Assembly: GCA_035581425.1 (NCBI GenBank)
Contig: DATJVP010000007.1
Coordinates: 1 to 51,529, forward strand
Direction of reading: 5' to 3'
Length of the DNA: 51,529 nt
Source of the DNA: DASZHJ01 sp035581425
Lineage (GTDB): Bacteria; Pseudomonadota; Alphaproteobacteria; ATCC43930; CGMCC-115725
Shown here: positions 25,724-33,608 of the stretch, in pieces
How the letters are laid out: each line of letters starts with the position of its first letter
Numbering within the stretch: the stretch's first letter is position 1
Notes under the pieces: model-generated
What the model saw: the letters and a program-made list of their open reading frames with translations, nothing else
What the model was told of the DNA's origin: nothing
Database searches by the model: none
Position numbers and translations under genes: made by a program

Positions 25724-26953
25724 ATGCCGCACGACCGGATGGAACGGCTGCTCACGGCGGAGCTGCAGCGGCTCGGGAGCGAGGGGCGCAGGAAAGGGCG
25801 CGAGACTGTCATCGCCGGCGTCGTTCCGGCGACGGGCGGACGCGGGCCGCGCTTCCTCGTCGAGGGCGAGGGGGCGACGCCGTTCCTGCGGATGAACGCC
25901 AACAACTATCTCGGCCTGTCGCTCCGCGCGGAGATCGTCGCTGCCGAGCACGAGGGCGTGCGCCGGCTCGGCACCGGGCCGGGCGCTGTCCGCTTCATCA
26001 GCGGCACCTGGGCGCCGCACCTAGAGCTCGAGCGGAAGCTCGCGGCCTTCCACGGGCGCGAGGCCGGGATGGTTTTCAGCTCGGCCTACGCCACGGTAAT
26101 GGGTGTGCTCCCGCCGCTCATCACCGCGGATACCGCCGTCATCAGCGACGAGCTCAACCACAATTGCATCATCAATGCGATACGGCTGGCGCGGCCGCGC
26201 GAGCGGCACGTCTATCGCCATCTCGATCTTGCCGAGCTCGAAGCCAAGCTCGCGAGCGTCGCCGGCATCTGCAAGCGCGCGATCGTCGTGACCGACGGTA
26301 TTTTCAGCATGCGCGGGGACCACGCGCCGCTGCGCGAGATCGAGGCGGTCGTGCGGAAGCACGACGCAGCATTCCCGGAGAACGCGATCCTCGTGGTCGA
26401 CGACTCCCACGGTGTCGGAGCGTTCGGATCGACCGGCCGAGGAACCGAGGAGGTCGCGGGCGGGGCGGCCGACCTGCTGGTGGCGACGCTCGGCAAGGCC
26501 TTCGGCGTCAACGGCGGCTACGTCGTAGCGAGCGCCGCCGCGATCGAGTATTTCCGGGAGGTCTCGCCCTTCTACGTTTATTCCAATCCGATCGCGCCCG
26601 GCGAGGCAACGGCGGCGGCACAAGCGGTGACGCTCGTCGACGCTCCAGCGGGGCGGGCGCTGCTCGCCCATCTTCGCGCGATGGCGAGCCGCTTCAGGGA
26701 GGGTCTTGCGCAGCTGGGTTTCGAGACGCTTCCGGGAGAGCATCCGATCGTGCCGCTCTTGGTGCGGGAGTCTCCGCGGACGGCCGCGCTGGTGCGCCAC
26801 CTTCGCCAGAAGGGCATTCTCGCGACCGGCCTCAATTTTCCGGTGGTGCCGCGGGGCGACGAGGAGATCCGTTTCCAGATCTGTGCGGATCACACGCCAG
26901 CAGATATCGACGAGGCGCTGGCGGCGCTCGCGGAGTTCGCGAAGTCGGGATAG
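25724..26953 (+). CDS. kbl: Glycine C-acetyltransferase (2-amino-3-ketobutyrate CoA ligase)
   Basis: A 409-residue PLP enzyme of the alpha-oxoamine synthase family. Seen: MNANNYLGLS near residue 60, GTGPGAVRFISGT at about 83-95, the aspartate pair in LVVDDSHGVGAFGSTGRGT, and the PLP lysine at about residue 258 in LVATLGKAFGVNGGY. It cleaves 2-amino-3-oxobutyrate with CoA to glycine and acetyl-CoA. Pairing with tdh favours Kbl over the related BioF, HemA or SPT enzymes. GAGGCGAAGG precedes ATG 25724. The N-terminus is about ten residues longer than in E. coli Kbl. Confidence 0.9.
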   Translation: MPHDRMERLLTAELQRLGSEGRRKGRETVIAGVVPATGGRGPRFLVEGEGATPFLRMNANNYLGLSLRAEIVAAEHEGVRRLGTGPGAVRFISGTWAPHLELERKLAAFHGREAGMVFSSAYATVMGVLPPLITADTAVISDELNHNCIINAIRLARPRERHVYRHLDLAELEAKLASVAGICKRAIVVTDGIFSMRGDHAPLREIEAVVRKHDAAFPENAILVVDDSHGVGAFGSTGRGTEEVAGGAADLLVATLGKAFGVNGGYVVASAAAIEYFREVSPFYVYSNPIAPGEATAAAQAVTLVDAPAGRALLAHLRAMASRFREGLAQLGFETLPGEHPIVPLLVRESPRTAALVRHLRQKGILATGLNFPVVPRGDEEIRFQICADHTPADIDEALAALAEFAKSG

Positions 26954-26972
26954 GCGTGCGGCTGAGCTCCGG

Positions 26973-27506
26973 TCAGCCCGTGAGCTGGCTGCAGACCCGC
27001 TTGCAGTCGCCGCTCACGATGACGTGCGCGTCCCTCACGAAATGAAGCTCGCAATAGTTGCCGTCGCCTTGCGCCGAGACGTATAGGACCTGGGCGGGAT
27101 TCACGTATACGACCCCGCCCTGGTAGCGCTTGAACTCGACGAAGCGCATGGACGGCGCGGATGCCCTGCCATGGCGCTCCTCGGGCGCGGCCGGCGCGGC
27201 AGCATCCGCCACTGCCTCAGCGCGCTGATTCGAGAAGCGCATGCCGAAGCAGCCGTCCGTGCACCAGACGACGGTCCCACCGCTCGCGCGATTGGAGCCG
27301 ACGATCAGCACCACCGGCTCTCCCGGTGAGACGCGCGCGGAGCTCTCGACCCGTGCGCCGCCGGAGGAGAGATCGTAGACGCGGCAATCGAAGGAGCCGG
27401 CTTGCGCGACCAGGACCGCCGTCAATAGAGATTTCTTGCGGAGATGCTTGCGGCGCTCGTGAGTGGCGAGCGGCCGCGTGGGAAGGGAGACGACAGATTC
27501 GCTCAC
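26973..27506 (-). CDS. PilZ-domain protein with C-terminal FlbD/LytTR-like beta module
   Basis: A 177-residue protein. Residues about 16-95 form a PilZ domain: the Arg-rich start ERRKHLRKK (the loop that grips c-di-GMP), the DLSSGGARVES motif, and VVWCTDGCFGMRF. The C-terminal 58 residues (MRFVEFKRYQGGVVYVNPAQ onward, with a GDCKRVCSQL end) form a small all-beta segment resembling FlbD-like or LytTR-like modules. PilZ domains sense c-di-GMP. The fusion suggests an output that binds protein or DNA in response to the messenger. It converges on kbl. The C-terminal assignment is tentative. Confidence 0.7.
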   Translation of the reverse strand: MSESVVSLPTRPLATHERRKHLRKKSLLTAVLVAQAGSFDCRVYDLSSGGARVESSARVSPGEPVVLIVGSNRASGGTVVWCTDGCFGMRFSNQRAEAVADAAAPAAPEERHGRASAPSMRFVEFKRYQGGVVYVNPAQVLYVSAQGDGNYCELHFVRDAHVIVSGDCKRVCSQLTG

Positions 27507-27653
27507 GCCGCGGGCCTCGCCGATGCGCGGCTGCGCGGAGCTTCGTTTCGGGAGCGTGGCGAGGCCATAGACCCCTCTCTCGCAGACAAAAGTGCTTTGA
27601 TCCTACGAGTCGATCCGATGTAGGAAGGTTAAGCCTACCCCTGTGCTCACGGG

Positions 27654-27678
27654 AATTCGCGATCTATCGCCGCGAATT
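27654..27678. promoter_or_regulatory. Inverted repeat upstream of the PilZ gene
   Basis: Arms AATTCGCG (27654-27661) and CGCGAATT (27671-27678) are perfect reverse complements around nine bases, within an unusually AT-rich 100-base stretch about 150 bases before the PilZ gene start. It could be an operator; no regulator is identified. Confidence 0.35.
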
Positions 27679-27735
27679 TTGAGATAATTCTCGTAAAATT
27701 GACGCGATCGCCAAGCAAGCCCCCCGCGACGAAAG

Positions 27736-27763
27736 CCGCGCCGGAGCAAGAGCTTCGGCGCGG
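27736..27763 (-). terminator. Stem-loop downstream of the DUF992 gene
   Basis: A 12 base-pair GC-rich stem with one mismatch (CCGCGCCGGAGC / GCTTCGGCGCGG) around a four-base loop, 20 bases after the DUF992 stop. The following T tract is short (CTTT), so termination strength is uncertain. Confidence 0.5.
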
Positions 27764-27783
27764 TTTCCGCGAGTGGATCGGTC

Positions 27784-28269
27784 CTAGGGCTGGTATTGCA
27801 GAGTGATCGCAGCGATGCCGGCCGCGACGTTGAGACCGGTGTTGCCCTCGATGCTCAGCGGCTGCAGCGCGATCGAGTTGTTAGAGCCGCCGACGAGCAC
27901 GTTGGCGCCGAGGCCAACCGCGATCGTGGCGCTCGCCGTCGCGCCGCCGTAATCGCCGGCGAGCGAGCCTTTCGCGATCGTTCCCGTGGGCGCGACCACT
28001 GCCCAGACGATCACCGCGCTCGAGACGAAGCCGATGTCGACGCCGAATTTCGAGACTTGGCCGCTGTAGTGCTCGGCGCCGCCGCTGGTGGGCGAGAAGG
28101 TGCAGCGGAGTTCGCGTGAGGAGCCGATGACAAAACCCCAACCGCTGCTGACGTTGCAGGTCAGGGTGCCGGCCCTGATGCCGCCGTCCGCACCCGCGGG
28201 CGCAGCGAGCGCGAGCGCTCCCAACAACAGGCCGGCAATCCCGAGCATCCTTCGACATATCCGAATCAT
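27784..28269 (-). CDS. DUF992 exported protein
   Basis: A 161-residue secreted protein: a signal peptide (about 1-27, ending PAGA), then the DUF992 pattern AGTLTCNVSSGWGFVIGSSR with ELRCTFSP and GVDIGFVSSAVIVWAVVAPT. The two cysteines in LTCNV and LRCTF probably form a disulphide. The Gly/Ala-rich C-terminus resembles the glycine-zipper-like end of the family (GGSNNSIALQPLSIEGNTGL). The family is widespread in Alphaproteobacteria and has no known function. GGAG precedes ATG 28269; the longer upstream frame is spurious. Confidence 0.85.
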   Translation of the reverse strand: MIRICRRMLGIAGLLLGALALAAPAGADGGIRAGTLTCNVSSGWGFVIGSSRELRCTFSPTSGGAEHYSGQVSKFGVDIGFVSSAVIVWAVVAPTGTIAKGSLAGDYGGATASATIAVGLGANVLVGGSNNSIALQPLSIEGNTGLNVAAGIAAITLQYQP

Positions 28270-28441
28270 GGCAGCACGCTCCTCTCGTTGGCGTTGGGTA
28301 GAGAGCTCAATTCCGATCCCGCGGATCGCGGGCCGAGGAATAAATGGCGCAAAATCGGCGGGCCGGGCATCGGGTAAAGACCCTAGTGCCCCGCCAAATC
28401 CAATACGGAATCTCCCCTTCCGGGTGAGCGACCCCCTCCGC

Positions 28442-29119
28442 TCAGGCGAGGTAGGCCGCGACGATCCCGGAGAGCACGATGCCGTCGAAGGTCCCGGCGC
28501 CGCCGATGCTGAGGATACCCACGGAGATCCGCTCGATGTCGCGGAGATGCAGCAGGTCCGCTCCGATGAGCGGGCCCGCGACCCCCGCGATATAGGCGAC
28601 CGCGGGAGCCTCATCCGACGCCAGCAGCAACGCCGCGAGCACCGCGACGAGCGCGGGCACGAGCCCCGGCATTGCAATGCCAAGCCCGGCAACCGGCCGC
28701 GCCAGCGCGTAGCAAACGGCGATGTTCACGAGGGAGGCGACGGCGACCGCCCACATCAACCCCGGCTTCGCCTCCGCGATCCACGCGATTTCGTAGACCG
28801 CGAGTATCGTCGGTATGACGCAGCCACCGAGGTTGACCGCGATAATCGTCTCGCGGCGGGAGCGGGTGAACGCCGAGGATGGCCCAAACATGCCGAAGGC
28901 GGCGAAGGGATGCGTTTCGACCGCGTCGTTCCGCGCGATGCGTCGCACGGGAATGTTGACCATGCCTCCAACGATGATGCCGATGACGAGAAGGATAGCG
29001 CTCGCGGGATCGAGGTGGAGCTTCGCCAGCCCCGACGCCATCACATGAGCGAAGAGTAGCGGCAGCAGGAACAGCAGGAAGAGCGCGGCCAACAGCGAGA
29101 GCCAGATCGGCACTCTCAT
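28442..29119 (-). CDS. DUF1614 membrane protein
   Basis: A 225-residue integral membrane protein with about seven hydrophobic segments. The DUF1614 signature is seen in SAILLVIGIIVGGMVNIPVR, VNLGGCVIPTILAVYE, and the C-terminal GPLIGADLLHL...ISVGILSIGGAGTFDGIVLS. The Asp residues in the last two segments (GADLL, TFDGI) are conserved and may line a polar site. ATG 29119 follows GGGGAG and is preferred over 29155. The family occurs in archaea and bacteria and is uncharacterised. Confidence 0.85.
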   Translation of the reverse strand: MRVPIWLSLLAALFLLFLLPLLFAHVMASGLAKLHLDPASAILLVIGIIVGGMVNIPVRRIARNDAVETHPFAAFGMFGPSSAFTRSRRETIIAVNLGGCVIPTILAVYEIAWIAEAKPGLMWAVAVASLVNIAVCYALARPVAGLGIAMPGLVPALVAVLAALLLASDEAPAVAYIAGVAGPLIGADLLHLRDIERISVGILSIGGAGTFDGIVLSGIVAAYLA

Positions 29120-29264
29120 CGCGTTCTCCCCATGCAAGAGCGCATCGCCCATCATAGGCCGCGCCGATGCCCGCTCGCGAGGGAATCGTTTCTGCCTTGG
29201 CCCCCGCGACCGGGGGAGTAGATAATTTCACCGTTGCGTCACCGAGTGAAGAAAGGGCCACCTC

Positions 29265-29726
29265 ATGCGGGTCGAGCGGCGTCTTGCAGAGTTGAAGATG
29301 GCACTCGTCCCTGCTGCGCCGCCCACGGGCACTTATGTTCTCGCGAAGCGCGCGGGCGATCTCCTCTATCTCTCCGGCAACGATCCGCAATACCCCGACG
29401 GCACGCTGGCGAAAGGGAAGCTCGGTGCGGGCATGACGGTAGAGGAAGGCTATCGCCACGCGCGCCAGCTCGGGCTCGTGCTGATCGCCGCGATGAAGGA
29501 GGCGCTCGACGGCGATCTCGATCGCATCGTCGAGATCGTGAAGCTTCTCGGCATGGTGAACGCCGCGCCCGATTTCGAGGCGCATGCGGAGGTGGTCGCG
29601 GGCTGCTCCGACCTCTTCCTGGAGGTCTTCGGTGAGCGCGGACGGCATGCATGCTCCAGCGTCGGCATGAGCTCGCTCCCCGCGGGCATTCCCGTGGAAA
29701 TCGAGGTCATCGTCGCGGTGCGATAG
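29265..29726 (+). CDS. RidA/YjgF-family protein, non-canonical
   Basis: A 153-residue single-domain RidA-like protein. DLLYLSGNDPQYPDGTLAKG, the helix AREQLGLVLIAAMKEAL-like segment and the C-terminal SSLPAGIPVEIEVIVAVR match the YjgF-like group with an extended first loop. The arginine that binds the substrate carboxylate in E. coli RidA (Arg105) is not present at the equivalent place (VGMSSLPAG), so imine deaminase activity is doubtful. It stands 65 bases ahead of a cupin gene on the same strand. Function unknown. Confidence 0.82.
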   Translation: MRVERRLAELKMALVPAAPPTGTYVLAKRAGDLLYLSGNDPQYPDGTLAKGKLGAGMTVEEGYRHARQLGLVLIAAMKEALDGDLDRIVEIVKLLGMVNAAPDFEAHAEVVAGCSDLFLEVFGERGRHACSSVGMSSLPAGIPVEIEVIVAVR

Positions 29727-29790
29727 CGCGATTGCGGCAGTGTACCAGTCTCGCCATGCTGGTCGATCAAGACACCAAGGAGTGAATGCC

Positions 29791-30261
29791 ATGCCGAGCC
29801 CGAGCGGCTTCGATCCCCTGACGCTCCCCGAGAGCAACGCGACGAGCTATCCCGAACCCTTCCGCGCGGAGAACCAGCGGCGTTGGAACCGGCGCCTCGG
29901 CGATCACGCGGGGCTTCGCAATTTCGGTGTGAACCTCACGCGCATCGTCCCCGGCGGACAATCCTCGCACCGCCACGCGCACACGCGGCAGGACGAGTTC
30001 ATCTACGTGCTCGAGGGCGAAGTCGAACTCGAGACCGGGGCGGGGACCGAGTTGCTCCGTGCGGGCATGTGCGCGGGCTTTCCGGCCGGCACGGGAAACG
30101 CGCATAGGTTCGTCAATCGCTCGCAGCGGGACGTGCTCCTGCTGGTCGTCGGCGACCGCGCTGCCGGCGATGAGGTGAGCTATCCCGAGATCGATATGCA
30201 CGGACGCATGGGACCTGACGGGAAATTCGCCTTCTTGCACAAGGATGGCAGGCCCTACTAG
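29791..30261 (+). CDS. Cupin-domain protein
   Basis: A 156-residue single cupin barrel. Motif 1 is GGQSSHRHAHTRQDEFIYVLEG, with three His and one Glu as metal ligands; motif 2 is GMCAGFPAGTGNAHRFVNR, with the last His ligand. The C-terminal tail ends HKDGRPY. AAGGAG lies nine bases before ATG 29791. The neighbouring RidA-like gene is probably in the same transcript. The substrate is unknown. Proteins of this pattern are often annotated as sugar-binding or isomerase-like cupins. Confidence 0.87.
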   Translation: MPSPSGFDPLTLPESNATSYPEPFRAENQRRWNRRLGDHAGLRNFGVNLTRIVPGGQSSHRHAHTRQDEFIYVLEGEVELETGAGTELLRAGMCAGFPAGTGNAHRFVNRSQRDVLLLVVGDRAAGDEVSYPEIDMHGRMGPDGKFAFLHKDGRPY

Positions 30262-30482
30262 CGTCGCCGTACGCCGAGGCCGCGCGCGCAGCCGCGGAGC
30301 GGGCCATGCGGTCCTGCTCGCAAGACTCCGTTTCGTCGTGGTTCCCCGTTTCTCCCCTTCGCCAGTTGCCATTCATCGACGCGATCACATTTCTCTCCAC
30401 GGTGCCGCCGAGACAACGCCACCACTAAGGGTGATGTGGCGCGGCGAGCGGGCGCTCTCGGGGTGGAGGCGGCGGGCGGGGC

Positions 30483-31364
30483 ATGGAGATCGACCTCAGT
30501 TTCGCGCAGCTCGCGCGACTCTTTCAATTCGCGCCCAATCGGGTTCTTCCCGCCGTGCTGCCGGTCATTCTGCTCGCGGTCGTCGCGGAAATGCTCGCGA
30601 TCCTGCTACGCGGGGGCCGCTATCCCTGGGGCGGCAGTCTCGTCTCCCTCGCGATCGCGGTCGGCCACGCGCTGGCGCAGGCGGCGACGAACGGCATCAT
30701 CCTCGGCGTCATCGCCGCGGGCGTATACGAGTTCCGCCTCACCACGATCGACGTGTCCTTCGAGCATTGGCCGGCGCTGGTGGCGCTCTTCGTGCTCGCG
30801 GATTTCTCCTTCTACTGGCAGCACCGGCTCAGCCACCGCATCCGCCTGATGTGGGCCTCGCACAGCGTCCATCACACGGTCGAGCGCATGGTACTGATCG
30901 CGGCGGTGCGTCTCGCCTGGACGCCCATTCTCTCCGGCATCTTCCTCTTCTACCTGCCGCTGATCTGGATCGGCTTCCCGCCGGCCTGGGTTTTCGGCAC
31001 CCTTTCTGCGAGCCTCGCCTTTCAGTTCTTCATCCACACGGAATTGGTGCCGCGGATCGGCTGGCTCGAATGGGTGATCAATACGCCCTCGGCCCATCGC
31101 GTGCACCACGCGAGCAATCCCGAGTACATCGACAAGAATTTCGGCGGAGTGTTCCTGATCTGGGACCGGATCTTCGGGACCTATGAACCCGAGCGGCCGG
31201 AGGTTCCCGTCGTCTTCGGTCTCGTCCACAAGCGCAGCAGCGCGACCAATCCCTTCATCATCGCTTATGGCGAGTTGTGGGAGCTCGCCCGCGACGTCTT
31301 TCGCGCGCGCAATTGGCGCGAGCGATTTTGCCGCGTCTTCGCACCGCCGGGTTGGGAGCCCTGA
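30483..31364 (+). CDS. Fatty acid hydroxylase / sterol desaturase family membrane enzyme
   Basis: A 293-residue inner-membrane di-iron enzyme. Three histidine boxes are visible: HRLSH (about 114-118), HSVHH (127-131) and HRVHH (204-208), embedded between hydrophobic segments at 20-42, 52-80, 96-112, 148-165 and 168-186. The closing NFGGVFLIWDRIFGTYEPE is the family's usual C-terminal motif. It would hydroxylate or desaturate a lipid using O2; the substrate could be a fatty acid, hopanoid or carotenoid and cannot be told from sequence. The following small exported-protein gene starts 41 bases later on the same strand. Confidence 0.9.
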   Translation: MEIDLSFAQLARLFQFAPNRVLPAVLPVILLAVVAEMLAILLRGGRYPWGGSLVSLAIAVGHALAQAATNGIILGVIAAGVYEFRLTTIDVSFEHWPALVALFVLADFSFYWQHRLSHRIRLMWASHSVHHTVERMVLIAAVRLAWTPILSGIFLFYLPLIWIGFPPAWVFGTLSASLAFQFFIHTELVPRIGWLEWVINTPSAHRVHHASNPEYIDKNFGGVFLIWDRIFGTYEPERPEVPVVFGLVHKRSSATNPFIIAYGELWELARDVFRARNWRERFCRVFAPPGWEP

Positions 31365-31405
31365 ACTCTTACTCGAATGGAACCAAAGCAGAAGGAGGGA
31401 TTGGA

Positions 31406-31705
31406 ATGAGGAAATACCTGTGGCTCGCCGTGGCGGGTCTCGCTGCGGTCCTCATGGGGCCCGCGATGGCGCAGCAATATCCGCTCATGGACCGGCTTGC
31501 GGAGAAGGTCATCCAGAAATACCAGAACTCCTCCTGCGAGCAGCTCTGGCAGGAGAAGGCCTCGGCGAAGAACAAGCCGAAGCCGGCGGCGGAGCAGCGC
31601 GTCGTTCAGTTGCTGCGCGACGATCCGCAAATGCGCCAAGCCTTCTTCGACAAGGTGGCGCCGCCTATCGTCAACAAGATGTTCGAGTGCGGGATGATCC
31701 CCTGA
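31406..31705 (+). CDS. Small exported protein, unknown function
   Basis: A 99-residue protein with an excellent AAGGAGGGA site before ATG 31406. A signal peptide (about 1-22, ending GPAMAQ) is followed by a helical, charged mature region of about 77 residues. Two cysteines (SSCEQLW and FECGMIP) could form a disulphide. I do not recognise the family with certainty; similar small proteins occur as hypothetical periplasmic proteins in Alphaproteobacteria. It follows the fatty-acid-hydroxylase gene and may be co-transcribed. Confidence 0.75.
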   Translation: MRKYLWLAVAGLAAVLMGPAMAQQYPLMDRLAEKVIQKYQNSSCEQLWQEKASAKNKPKPAAEQRVVQLLRDDPQMRQAFFDKVAPPIVNKMFECGMIP

Positions 31706-31732
31706 TCTGCGATTGCTTTGCGGCGGGGCGTG

Positions 31733-32656
31733 TCAGGGGGCGAGCGTCCGCTTGATCTGGACGGCGCCGAGGCCTCGCTCGAGGAGTTCCTTCGCGCGCA
31801 CCGCGTCGCCCAGGAAGAGCTCGTCGCTCACGGCTATGTTGGCCTTGCTCGCGTCGAAGGCATCGCCGTCATGGGCTCGCGGGTCCTCGCCCACCTGCAT
31901 CGCCACGACCTCGCAGGCGCCTCGCGCGACGGAAATCATCAAGGGACCGCCGGAAGTGCCTTTGCTCGCGCCGCAGTCGTGATGCACCAAGCCGAACTGG
32001 TCGATACTCGCAATCGAGCACGCCTCACAAGCGTGGGGCAGCTCGTCGCGGAGGTCGTAGCCCACGAGGGAGAGCCGGCCGGAAAGTCCCTGGATTTGAT
32101 CGACGCGGCCGGAATAGGCCTGAAGCGGGCGAATGCCCGGAACCAGGCGGTCCAGGACCAAGATCGCCCAATCGCCGCTCACGTCCCGGATGCGGCCGGC
32201 ATTGCCGTTGACATAGTAGTTGCCGCGCCGGACGACGGTGCCGTAGGCGCTGAACTCGCCGGTGACGAGCCGGAAGCGCACGCGAATCCGGAAGTCGCTT
32301 TTGATGCCGTGCGCGCTGGTCACGAGTTCGCGCGGATGGAGGAAGACGAACCCGCTGCCGACCTCGGTCCAGCTTTGCCCCACCGGCGTCTCGGTCCGTC
32401 CGACGGCGCGGGCGCATGGAATTCGTCCGAGATCCGCCTTGCTGCGCGGGCACACGCCTCCGAACCAGGTGGCCGGTCGAAGCAAGCTCGGCCGATCCGC
32501 CATGCAAGCCGCAACGGTGCGGCAACTCATCTCGGCTGCGAGCAACGGTTGCACCGGCGGCAGAACGGGCACGAGCAATGTTGCGGCGAGGAATCCCAGG
32601 CGCGCGTGTCGGCCGAGCGTCATCCGAATAGTGATAGAGCACCGCGCCCGCTCCAA
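31733..32656 (-). CDS. Trypsin-like serine protease, exported
   Basis: A 307-residue protein with a hydrophobic N-terminal segment (about 18-41, GFLAATLLVPVLPPVQPLLA) that acts as signal peptide or anchor. The chymotrypsin-fold triad is present: His116 in LVTSAHGIK, Asp162 in SGDWAILVLD and Ser235 in SKGTSGGPL. Many cysteines (SCRTVAAC, GVCPRSKADLGRIPC, HACEACSIA, HHDCGAS) suggest several disulphides in the periplasm. There is no PDZ domain. ATG at residue 12 (32623) is an equally reasonable start. It converges on the small exported-protein gene. Confidence 0.85.
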   Translation of the reverse strand: MERARCSITIRMTLGRHARLGFLAATLLVPVLPPVQPLLAAEMSCRTVAACMADRPSLLRPATWFGGVCPRSKADLGRIPCARAVGRTETPVGQSWTEVGSGFVFLHPRELVTSAHGIKSDFRIRVRFRLVTGEFSAYGTVVRRGNYYVNGNAGRIRDVSGDWAILVLDRLVPGIRPLQAYSGRVDQIQGLSGRLSLVGYDLRDELPHACEACSIASIDQFGLVHHDCGASKGTSGGPLMISVARGACEVVAMQVGEDPRAHDGDAFDASKANIAVSDELFLGDAVRAKELLERGLGAVQIKRTLAP

Positions 32657-32729
32657 AAAGGGATGGATTTGACCCGCTGGCGTGGCCTCAGATACGCTTT
32701 CCGGGTGGCCACTTCCGGGAGGAGCACCC

Positions 32730-33599
32730 GTGCAAAGCGTTCGTGAGCAGACCGCCGCGTTTCACCTGCGTCCGCTCGAGGGCGGGCTCGGCGCCGAGGT
32801 TTTGGGCCTGCAGGTCTCGGATATCGACGACGCGATCTTCGCCGACCTCTATTCGGCCTTTCTCGCCCACCAGCTCCTGCTCTTCCGCGAACAGGCGCTT
32901 TCGCCCGGCGCCCAGGTCGCCTTCGCCCGGCGCTTCGGCGAGGTGCAGGTCCATGTGCTGAACCAGTATCACGCCGATCAATACCCCGAGCTCTACACCC
33001 TCACCAATCTCGACGCCGAAGGCCGTCCCAGCGGCAAGCATCCCGACCGCGGCACGATGGTCTGGCACACGGACGGCTCCTGGCGTCTGCGGACCGGCCA
33101 GGCGACCATGCTCTACGCGGAGCAGATTCCCGCGAGCGGCGGCGGCACGTGCTTCGCCGACATGTATTCCGCCTACGAGGCGCTCGAGCCTGCGGAGCGC
33201 GCGCGTCTCGCGGGGCTGCGCGCGATCCACAATCTCGACTTCTCACGCAACCGCCGGCACGGCGAGGATCCGATGACGGAGGCACAGCGCGCCGCGGTGC
33301 CGCCGGTCGCTCATCCCGTGATCCGCGTCCATCCCGAGACCGGCCGCAAATGCGTCTTCCTCGGGGATCACGCAGAGACGATCGAGGGAATGGATTATGA
33401 AGAGGCGCGCGCCTTCATCGAGGATCTGAACGAGCGCATCGTGGCTGCGGCGCGCATCCACACGCATCGCTGGCGTCCCCACGACCTCATGGTCTGGGAC
33501 AACCGGTGCCTGATGCACAGGGCCGAGAGCTACGACACGGCGCGCGAGCCCCGCGTCATCCGGCGCTGCACGATCATCGGCGACGTGCCCGTCGGCTGA
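32730..33599 (+). CDS. TauD/TfdA-family Fe(II)/2-oxoglutarate dioxygenase
   Basis: A 289-residue non-heme iron dioxygenase. The facial triad is visible as His113-x-Asp115 in MVWHTDGSW and His263 in RCLMHRAES; Arg274 or Arg278 in AREPRVIRR would bind 2-oxoglutarate. The N-terminal GLGAEVLGLQVSDIDDA and LLLFREQALSP are typical of TauD/TfdA. GTG 32730 follows GGGAGGAG and gives the normal family length; an upstream ATG at 32682 adds 16 unrelated residues. Substrates in this family range from taurine to aryloxyacetates and cannot be chosen here. It converges on the alcohol dehydrogenase gene. Confidence 0.9.
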   Translation: MQSVREQTAAFHLRPLEGGLGAEVLGLQVSDIDDAIFADLYSAFLAHQLLLFREQALSPGAQVAFARRFGEVQVHVLNQYHADQYPELYTLTNLDAEGRPSGKHPDRGTMVWHTDGSWRLRTGQATMLYAEQIPASGGGTCFADMYSAYEALEPAERARLAGLRAIHNLDFSRNRRHGEDPMTEAQRAAVPPVAHPVIRVHPETGRKCVFLGDHAETIEGMDYEEARAFIEDLNERIVAAARIHTHRWRPHDLMVWDNRCLMHRAESYDTAREPRVIRRCTIIGDVPVG

Positions 33600-33608
33600 G
33601 CGCAACCC

